Source: Tribonema minus
Taxonomy: Eukaryota > Sar > Xanthophyceae > Tribonematales > Tribonemataceae
NCBI GenBank assembly: GCA_017506865.1
Contig: JAFCMP010000124.1
Location: 310,001 to 374,000, forward strand
Reading direction: 5' to 3'
DNA: 64,000 nt
Shown: piece after piece, positions 58,470 through 64,000 of the stretch
How the letters are laid out: each line of letters opens with the position of its first letter
Position numbering within the stretch: the first letter of the stretch is position 1
Program-made: the position numbers and the translations under genes
The notes under the pieces: model-generated
What the model saw: the letters and a program-made list of their open reading frames with translations, nothing else
What the model was told of the DNA's origin: nothing
Databases searched by the model: none

Positions 58470-58619
58470 GGTAAAACCGTTTTTTTAAGCCCAGAAAAAG
58501 TTAATCCTGGTCGTTTACCTGTTGGAAATCGTAGTTTTTCTATTGGAAAAAATCCAAATCCTGTTGTACCATTAGGACCGCGTAGTGGTTCTACCCATGG
58601 AGCACGTTTTTTAAACTAA
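58470..58619 (+). pseudogene. AT-rich organellar ORF fragment
   Basis: One frame reads NPGRLPVGNRSFSIGKNPNP, then VVPLGPRSGSTHGARFLN and a stop. It looks like a real organellar protein end, but I do not recognise it. Confidence 0.35.
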
Positions 58620-58682
58620 GACTACTAAATTTGAAATTTCAGTAAAAAAAATCGCTATTTCTGAAAATCTAGAAGCTATGCG

Positions 58683-58727
58683 TGGGCGAAAGCCTGACGG
58701 AGCAATACCGCGTGAGGGATGACGGCC
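58683..58727 (+). pseudogene. rrs: Fragment of plastid 16S rRNA
   Basis: gggcgaaagcctgacggagc then aataccgcgtgagg is the conserved 16S segment near E. coli position 370-410. It has plastid-type GACGGAGCAAT rather than bacterial GATCCAGCAAT. Confidence 0.9.
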
Positions 58728-58877
58728 CTAATTTAGTATCTAATTCTTTAATTTGTTTTTCGCTTTGATAACATAATAAATCTGCTTGATTTTTTAAATC
58801 TTCGCATAATATTGAGAGTGAGATTTGTTTTAACCTTTTCATTTTACTTTTTATACTTTTTATTTTAACCAAAAAGG

Positions 58878-58917
58878 AAATATAGGAAAGTACGGTTAAC
58901 CGTACTTTCCTATATTT
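58878..58917. repeat. Perfect 40-bp palindrome
   Basis: aaatataggaaagtacggtt followed directly by its reverse complement. No loop. Typical of dispersed palindromes of algal plastid genomes. Confidence 0.95.
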
Positions 58918-59006
58918 TTAGAAGTTTAGATTATATTTTTGTTTTTTTTTATTGTTTATGGCATTTTTTGAGTATTCAAGCTTTGAACCTGTTATTAAGA
59001 TTACAC

Positions 59007-61550
59007 TTATTTGTGTGGCCGTCCAAAAATTCCGTCGAAGCGCCGTAGCTCCTCGTGCGTGAGGGATGGCGCCGTGTTGCGCGCGACATGCCCTGCGCGG
59101 GCGGGGACAGCAAGACGCAGAATCGAGAAGGCAGCCTGCACATCCTCCATCTGCACCAGCTCCGCCACCAGGCGGTCGGTGCCGGGGGCACGAAGGGTCG
59201 CCGCTACGTGTGTGCGCACGAAGTCCTCGGTGCCCACCGGCACCCCCATCAGCGTGACGCCGTCGTCACATACTGGTACGGAAACATCGGCGGCGGCGAA
59301 GACGGCGGCGGCGCGCTCGCGAGCGCCGCCTGAGGCCGGCACCAGCGCTGCGCATTTCGTGACATTGACCTGAATGTTCAGCTCGCTCAGCGCCTGTTGT
59401 AAGAAGCAGAAAGCGCGGCCAACGTGGCCGAGCACTGGCGCGTCACAGCTGGGCGTCATGATGGTGAGGTCATCGAGGTAGCCCGGAAGCGCCAGCTGCG
59501 GGAACTTGGCGCGGGCAGCCACCATGGTGCCGCGCAGTGCCAGCGCGAACAGCAGCGGCCCCAATGGGTCGCCCTGCTGCACGCCCTGTTGGGAGAGGAT
59601 GATGGCGGCGTCGGCGTGCCCATCTAGGCCAAATTGTAGCCAAGGGGCCCGCCCGGGGCCGTAGATATGCTCGACGTAGCCGTACAGGCCAGGCAGATGC
59701 TCGGCCACCGCAGTGAGGACTGCCGAGCGCGACAGCGCGTTGAAGGCATTACTGCCGTCAATGGCAAGGAGCACGCCGCCGCACTCATGCGTGAGCTGCG
59801 CCATGAGCGCCACCCTCTCCGCGCCCCCCCGCGCGCCGACCCCAAACTGGCCAATGGGTTCTAGCAGCGCGGAGACACGGTCTCGGGTGTCCGTGCAAAA
59901 GGTGCGGGCGAACAGGCGGCGGATGGTGTCGCCGCACGCGATGGGGCGCGCCTTCTCGCCCACAGCGCTGAGGCGCGCGGCTGCATGGAGGCGCCAAAAG
60001 GGGGCGGGCAGTGTGGCGGGGGTGGAGTACGCCGTGGTACCCAGCCACGCCAGTAGCTCAAGGAGCCAGTCACTGGCAACCATGCGCCCCGACGTGTGCG
60101 CCGTGTGCCGGACGCACTGCTGGAGGTGGGAGTTGCGCAGCCCAGAGGGACCGGCGGCCGAGCCAGGGTTGGCGGTGAGGATGGCCTCACGTAGCCCGTC
60201 CGCTGTGAACGAAGCGCAGTTGAGTGGTGCCGGCGCCGCCAGCGCCGCCGCCGCCACTGAGCTGCGCGCCCGCGATGCCGCGGCATCCAGCTTCGCAGGC
60301 GCATCGCCAGCTGGGTGTTTAGCCTGCAGTTTATGCAACTTGAAGGTAGCGGAGTCGCGGGGGGCAGATGTGTCAGTGCCCTCCGCCAGCAGCCGCGCGG
60401 CGCGCCCGACGCCGCCCGGCTGCCGCGCCGTCGCCGCCGCGCGCTCGCGGACTGCCGCCGCCGCCTCCGTCATGGACCTAGCGCGACGCGCGCACGCACG
60501 GGCGGCGCCACGGCGGCAGAAGGCCAGCGCTGTGCGCGTGAGTAGCTCCAGCTCGCCTGCCGCGAAGGCCGCGAAACGGTGCGCCCGCGGCAGGGAGCCG
60601 TCGGGCACTAGCAGCAGGCACGGCAGCAGATGCAGCAGCTTGCACCATGCACCCGCTGTAGCGGACGCCTGCGCCGCTGCCTCGGCACTGTGCGCCTGCG
60701 CTACCGCCGTTTGCGCCTCCCGGAGGCCCGCCAGCGTGGCCGTCAAAGCGGCCGTGAAGTCCGAGCGGTGCTCCAGGCGAATGCGACGGCCAACCACCAG
60801 TTGCTGCTGCAGTACGTAGTCAAAGGAGAGTTCGTCCAGCGCTGCGCGCGCGGGCGAGAGCGGCGCGAGCGTCCAGAGCGGAAGCGCGCTGCGCCACGTT
60901 GGCCCTGCCGCAGCCACCGCGGCAGCTGCGCGGGCGCCGTGGCCCTGCGTGCCGCCACTGGCTGTAGGGAGGGGGAGAATGGGGGGCAGAGGCGCGACGC
61001 CGCGAGGCCCGCGCGGCCGCTGCATTGTGCTCGCGGGCCCGGATTTGTCGAGGTGCTTGCGCAGGTGCAACTTCGTGAGCACGCACCCGGGCTCGCCGCA
61101 CGAGACGCATGCGCAGAGTACCAGCTCAGGTTCCACGGCGCGGTAGGTGCCCTCGCCAGCGCGGTGGAGGGTCAGACACTCGGCGTCAATCACCTGCATA
61201 CGCGTGAGGAAATCTGCAGGCATATCCGGATGCTCGCGGCGCTGGTGATCCGCCAGCGCCGTGGCGATGCGGCGCGCCAGCGCCGGCGACGCTGATGTCT
61301 GCGCGGTGAGCGTGTGCGCCTCCCCGTTCCTGCGAAGGCGCGGTTTGGGCACTGGCACCCGAAAGAGGCAGCCAGTGTCATGTAAAGGGCAGCGCGGATA
61401 AATGGCAGCCGTTGCAGGCTGAGCGGGCGCCTGCACTGCCTCGGGCTGCGCCGCCGGCGGATCTGTGCCCGCCGCGGCAGCCGCTGCTGCAGCAGCAGCT
61501 GCCGCAAACGCCGCTGGTGCGGCTCCCCCTGAAGTAGAGTCGAACATCAT
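59007..61550 (-). CDS. Reverse transcriptase ORF of the second retroelement, 3' end replaced by plastid DNA
   Basis: 847 codons. An Ala-rich start is followed by CPLHDTGCLF, with HQRREHP downstream (a CCHH finger), and CACVSCGEPGCVLTKLHLRK. The transcriptase has GPSGLRNSHLQ, motif A AIDGSNAFNALSR, motif B QQGVQQGDPLGPLLF and motif C GYLDDLTIM, and the thumb runs to LRRFDGIF. The frame then enters AT-rich DNA and stops after GRPHK. It copied element RNA at the target. The loss of the endonuclease makes this copy defective. Start: two adjacent ATGs at 61550 and 61547, 33 bases after an in-frame TAA. Confidence 0.85.
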   Translation of the reverse strand: MMFDSTSGGAAPAAFAAAAAAAAAAAAGTDPPAAQPEAVQAPAQPATAAIYPRCPLHDTGCLFRVPVPKPRLRRNGEAHTLTAQTSASPALARRIATALADHQRREHPDMPADFLTRMQVIDAECLTLHRAGEGTYRAVEPELVLCACVSCGEPGCVLTKLHLRKHLDKSGPASTMQRPRGPRGVAPLPPILPLPTASGGTQGHGARAAAAVAAAGPTWRSALPLWTLAPLSPARAALDELSFDYVLQQQLVVGRRIRLEHRSDFTAALTATLAGLREAQTAVAQAHSAEAAAQASATAGAWCKLLHLLPCLLLVPDGSLPRAHRFAAFAAGELELLTRTALAFCRRGAARACARRARSMTEAAAAVRERAAATARQPGGVGRAARLLAEGTDTSAPRDSATFKLHKLQAKHPAGDAPAKLDAAASRARSSVAAAALAAPAPLNCASFTADGLREAILTANPGSAAGPSGLRNSHLQQCVRHTAHTSGRMVASDWLLELLAWLGTTAYSTPATLPAPFWRLHAAARLSAVGEKARPIACGDTIRRLFARTFCTDTRDRVSALLEPIGQFGVGARGGAERVALMAQLTHECGGVLLAIDGSNAFNALSRSAVLTAVAEHLPGLYGYVEHIYGPGRAPWLQFGLDGHADAAIILSQQGVQQGDPLGPLLFALALRGTMVAARAKFPQLALPGYLDDLTIMTPSCDAPVLGHVGRAFCFLQQALSELNIQVNVTKCAALVPASGGARERAAAVFAAADVSVPVCDDGVTLMGVPVGTEDFVRTHVAATLRAPGTDRLVAELVQMEDVQAAFSILRLAVPARAGHVARNTAPSLTHEELRRFDGIFGRPHK

Positions 61551-61583
61551 TACGATGAATGAGGGGAGCGCCGCACCGGCGGC

Positions 61584-62474
61584 TTACAGGCCCGAGGCGC
61601 CGCCGCCTCCCTCCGGTGCCGGCGGCGGCGCCGTCAAGGTGCAGAGGAAGCGGTCGGCGGCGGACTGACCCTGAGGCAGCCCGCGCGAAGGGCGTGCAGC
61701 GGGGGGTTCCGCCGCCGAGCGCGGCGTGCGCTCAGCAGCCGTGCGCTTGCGGCTGGGGCGGGGTGTGCCACTGTCGGACATAAGCGCGCTGCTGTCACTG
61801 GCAGGCATGGGGGGCTGCCCGCTGCGCGAGGGGGAGGCGCTGCAGCCGCTGCCGTGCCGAGCCGCTGGCGACGATGCGCGCCGACACCGCGAGCGCCCGC
61901 GTGAGCAGGAGCGCGGCGGCTGCCGCGGCGCCGCCGCTGCCTCCGGTGCCACCGCGGGGTCTGCTGCCGCACATGCGGCCGCTGCCGCTGCCGCGCCGGC
62001 AGCACCTACAGCAGGCGGCGGCGCGCCCGCCGCCTCCGCGCCCGCCGCCTCCGCCGCGGCGGCGCCCGCCGCCGCCGCGCCTGCCGCCTCCGCGCCCGCC
62101 GCCGCCGTTGCCCCGTCCGCCGCCACCGCGGCCGCCGCGCCAGCCGCTTCAGAGCTAGCCTCAAGGTCTCCCGCCACGGGCATGGTGGCCACCGCGCCGG
62201 CGGCGTCCGCCGCCGGCACCGCCACGCGCGCAGCGTGCGCCGCTTCCGCTGTCAGCTGCGCCTCGAGTCGAGCGGTCGCCGCAGCGTTGCGCATCTGCTC
62301 TCCTTCGCGCAGGCTCCGTTGCTGCGCCGCCAGCCGTTCCGCACGAACTTGCTCTGCCAGAGACCGGTCACAATCGGCCTCAGCAGCCCGCTTTCCCGCC
62401 TCGGCGGCTGCCAGCCGTTTTGTCAGTGCCTTGACCTGCTGCTGCAGCCCCTTCCGCGCGGTCCTCCCCTCCAT
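61584..62474 (-). CDS. Coiled-coil ORF of the second retroelement
   Basis: 296 codons. The first 90 residues (QQQVKALTKRLAAAEAGKRA and on) are a strong coiled coil. The rest is Ala/Gly-rich, then Arg/Ser-rich. The ATG at 62474 follows an in-frame TAG by three codons. It may trimerise like ORF1 proteins of other non-LTR elements, which is inferred. It ends in TAA at 61584, in frame with the transcriptase ORF. Confidence 0.65.
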   Translation of the reverse strand: MEGRTARKGLQQQVKALTKRLAAAEAGKRAAEADCDRSLAEQVRAERLAAQQRSLREGEQMRNAAATARLEAQLTAEAAHAARVAVPAADAAGAVATMPVAGDLEASSEAAGAAAAVAADGATAAAGAEAAGAAAAGAAAAEAAGAEAAGAPPPAVGAAGAAAAAAACAAADPAVAPEAAAAPRQPPRSCSRGRSRCRRASSPAARHGSGCSASPSRSGQPPMPASDSSALMSDSGTPRPSRKRTAAERTPRSAAEPPAARPSRGLPQGQSAADRFLCTLTAPPPAPEGGGGASGL

Positions 62475-62483
62475 GATGGCCCC

Positions 62484-63824
62484 CTACAGCTGCTGAATGC
62501 GCTGCTCCTGGCCCAGCTGCGCAGGGTCCGCGTCGGCCGCCGGCGGCGGCGGCGAGGCGCCCGGCGACGCGCTCGCCCGCGCGGGTGTCGAGGCGGCGGC
62601 AGCGTCCGTCGCGGCGGCGCCGGTCGCCGCCGGCGCTGGGGGCTGCGAGGCGGCGGCGCCGGTGGGCGCACGCTGCGTCGCGGCGGCTGCCGCCGCGGCT
62701 GGAGCCGCGGCTACCGCAGGGTCACCGGCCGCTGTGCCAGTGGCGGCAGCTGGCGTGGTGCAGATGGCGGGGAGCGTGGTGTGTGCGCAACGCGCTGCCC
62801 GGCACTGCTGACCTGGGCGCGTGAAGTGCCGTCGCAGGCAGGACGGGCACGCCGTCAGATTATCTGGGCCCAGCAGCCGCAGCGCTACTTCCGTGCCGTC
62901 CACTGTGCATAGGACCGAGTGCGCGAGTTGCCGCGCCACGCCGCGGGCCACTGTGAGCTCCCAAACACCAGCGGCGCCTGGCGATGCCGCCGACGCCGGC
63001 GCCGCGGATGAGGCCGCACCGCCAATGCCCACGCCACAGGTCTTCAGAGCGCTGGCCAGCAGCAGAAAGGCGGCGGAAGTACCGCCGCCGCCCGCCCGCA
63101 AGCGCACCGGCGCGATGGGCATGCCAGGAGCTGCGAGTGCGGGCGCAAGCAGCATTGCAAGCTGCGCTGCAGACCACGCAGCCGGCGCGCCGCGCACAGT
63201 CACCGTGACCGGGGCGCTCATGTCACCAGCGCGGGCGATGCGCAAGCGGAAGCCGCTGAAGCTGAAGTCAGCGGAGTCGCCGGCCGCGCCGAGAGCCGCG
63301 TCAACGAGCGCAGCCGGCGCACGCAAGCATAGCATGCGGAAGTCATCGCGAGGCGACAGCGGCGCCAGCGTCTCTGCACCCTTGAGCAAGGATGCAAGCG
63401 AGGCAGCGTCTACGGCGCCCGCCCTCGCCGCCTCATGCATGTACGTGAGCGCCGTCGCTAGCAGCTGCTGGCGCCCCCGCGTGAGTCGGGCGCGGCGCTG
63501 GGCGGCCGCCGCTGGGGTGCTGCGCTCGCGCTCGTGAGGCTGACGGGCCGGCGCGAGCTCCGCTAACAGTGCGCGGACACTGGCCGGCAAGGCAGCCAAG
63601 TGCTCCTGGTTGTAGCAGGAGACAGAATCCACCGTAAAGGATGTGTAGTCCGCGCCAGCTGCCGCAGCAGGTGGTACAAACGGCTGTCCTTCTACTGTCT
63701 GGCGGCCCTGCAGGCGCGCTGCCGCTGCCATAAGGCGACCCGCAGCGGCTCCACCCTTGCGCCCCGCCGCCGCTACAGTGGGGGGAACGAAGAAGTACTG
63801 CTCCTGATCAGCAGCCTGAAACAT
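62484..63824 (-). CDS. ORF1 of the second retroelement with zinc knuckle
   Basis: At least 446 codons; the true start may lie to the right, since the frame remains GC-rich and open-looking near the window edge. A folded central part (FSFSGFRLRIARAGDMSAPV) resembles an RNA-recognition-like domain only loosely. CPSCLRRHFTRPGQQCRAARC looks like a CCHC-type zinc knuckle. It ends at TAG 62484, with the frame continuing. Confidence 0.65.
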   Translation of the reverse strand: MFQAADQEQYFFVPPTVAAAGRKGGAAAGRLMAAAARLQGRQTVEGQPFVPPAAAAGADYTSFTVDSVSCYNQEHLAALPASVRALLAELAPARQPHERERSTPAAAAQRRARLTRGRQQLLATALTYMHEAARAGAVDAASLASLLKGAETLAPLSPRDDFRMLCLRAPAALVDAALGAAGDSADFSFSGFRLRIARAGDMSAPVTVTVRGAPAAWSAAQLAMLLAPALAAPGMPIAPVRLRAGGGGTSAAFLLLASALKTCGVGIGGAASSAAPASAASPGAAGVWELTVARGVARQLAHSVLCTVDGTEVALRLLGPDNLTACPSCLRRHFTRPGQQCRAARCAHTTLPAICTTPAAATGTAAGDPAVAAAPAAAAAAATQRAPTGAAASQPPAPAATGAAATDAAAASTPARASASPGASPPPPAADADPAQLGQEQRIQQL

Positions 63825-64000
63825 CGCGCGTGCCTGCTGGTCCAGTTGCTCCCGCGTGAAGGCGGACGAGGCAGCAGTGTAGCTGCCTCGGGGAGTGAAG
63901 TAGGCTGCATCGTGGCCGTGCAGCAGCCGTGCCTCCTCCCGAAGCAGGTTGCTCTTCGCTGTAAGCGACGGGACTGTTGTCGCGGTTTTGGCGGCTTTGG
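63825..64000 (-). other. Right edge, continuation of the retroelement 5' region
   Basis: GC-rich like the ORF1 next to it. The sequence is too short to decide whether coding continues upstream of the ATG at 63824. Confidence 0.4.

Larger units (their letters stand above)
57270..59012. other. Scrambled plastid-derived DNA (NUPT) inside the retroelement
   Basis: Base composition drops abruptly to strongly AT-rich on both sides of this 1.74-kb block. It holds plastid-type 16S and 23S rRNA pieces in mixed order and orientation, two long perfect hairpins, and short AT-rich ORFs. The flanks are the two halves of one retroelement coding frame. Confidence 0.85.
55579..63824 (-). mobile_element. Second RLE-type non-LTR retrotransposon, split by a plastid-DNA insertion; 5' end beyond the window
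   Basis: Minus-strand order: ORF1 (62484-63824 or longer), coiled-coil ORF (61584-62474), reverse transcriptase ORF (59007-61550), a 1.7-kb AT-rich insertion, then the endonuclease ORF (55579-57237). It is very GC-rich and unrelated at the sequence level to the element at 32618. No protease domain is visible. The first three ORFs share one frame and are separated only by a TAG and a TAA. Confidence 0.85.

Noticed and set aside
58214..58727. Functional rRNA gene modules, as in the fragmented rRNAs of chlamydomonad mitochondria
   Set aside because: The pieces are only 35-45 bases, of plastid type, and flanked by unrelated sequence; too short for known rRNA modules.
57727..58872. AT-rich ORFs in the plastid insert as expressed genes
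   Set aside because: They are short, in a nuclear insertion, and not recognisable as complete organellar genes.
33281..62486. A variant nuclear code with TAG and TAA as sense codons
   Set aside because: No in-frame TAG or TAA occurs in the conserved exons of topA, RPN13 or the kinase-like gene, so the standard code is simpler.
61726..62912. Long plus-strand ORFs opposite the second retroelement
   Set aside because: In very GC-rich DNA these are antisense shadows of the minus-strand ORFs. Their translations are Arg/Pro/Ala-rich with no motifs.

Overview
This window looks like nuclear DNA from a green alga. It has intron-rich genes with short exons and GT..AG introns, very GC-rich retroelements, scattered TTAGGG-type interstitial telomeric repeats, and a block of AT-rich sequence carrying plastid-type 16S and 23S rRNA pieces. 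Chlamydomonadales would fit, because some members use TTAGGG telomeres, but the species cannot be fixed from the sequence.

Left third (1-22.4 kb): two housekeeping genes lie head to tail on the minus strand. The first is an organelle-type DNA topoisomerase I (type IA, topA-like). Nine exons run from 11936 down to 223 and the C-terminal part lies beyond the left edge. The second is the proteasomal ubiquitin receptor RPN13/ADRM1. It is complete, with ten exons (22435 down to 12448) that splice in phase to about 351 residues. The introns of both genes hold many decayed copies of exon edges, each a piece of an exon start or end with its splice site. They are often in tandem and are the most unusual host-gene feature here.

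Middle (22.7-32.2 kb): a 9.5 kb element with imperfect terminal inverted repeats of about 110-160 bp. It carries a multidomain gene with B-family-polymerase-like motifs, a superfamily 1 helicase and a C-terminal HNH-type zinc domain, broken by one frameshift. It also carries a 230-bp minisatellite and a small phase-consistent three-exon gene. A second, damaged copy of its left part lies at 51.1-55.1 kb.

32.6-42.3 kb: a full-length 9.7 kb non-LTR retrotransposon with about 22-nt target duplications. Its ORF1 is split by an in-frame TAG. Its 2056-codon ORF2 combines an OTU-like protease, zinc fingers, a reverse transcriptase and a restriction-like endonuclease. Two 5'-truncated copies follow, one inverted (43.06-43.92 kb) and one inserted in the second TIR-element copy (52.2-54.8 kb). 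Each has a clear target duplication, and the matching empty site is present at 23755-23767.

44.2-49.5 kb (minus strand): a multi-exon protein-kinase-like gene with a possible nuclease-fold N-terminal part.

55.5-64 kb (minus strand): a second, unrelated RLE-type retroelement. It has an ORF1 with a zinc knuckle, a coiled-coil ORF and a reverse transcriptase ORF, all in one frame separated by single stop codons, followed by a detached endonuclease ORF. A 1.7 kb scrambled plastid-derived insertion splits the transcriptase from the endonuclease. Genes and elements were recognised by eye from motifs, splice-site phase and within-window comparison. No database search was possible.
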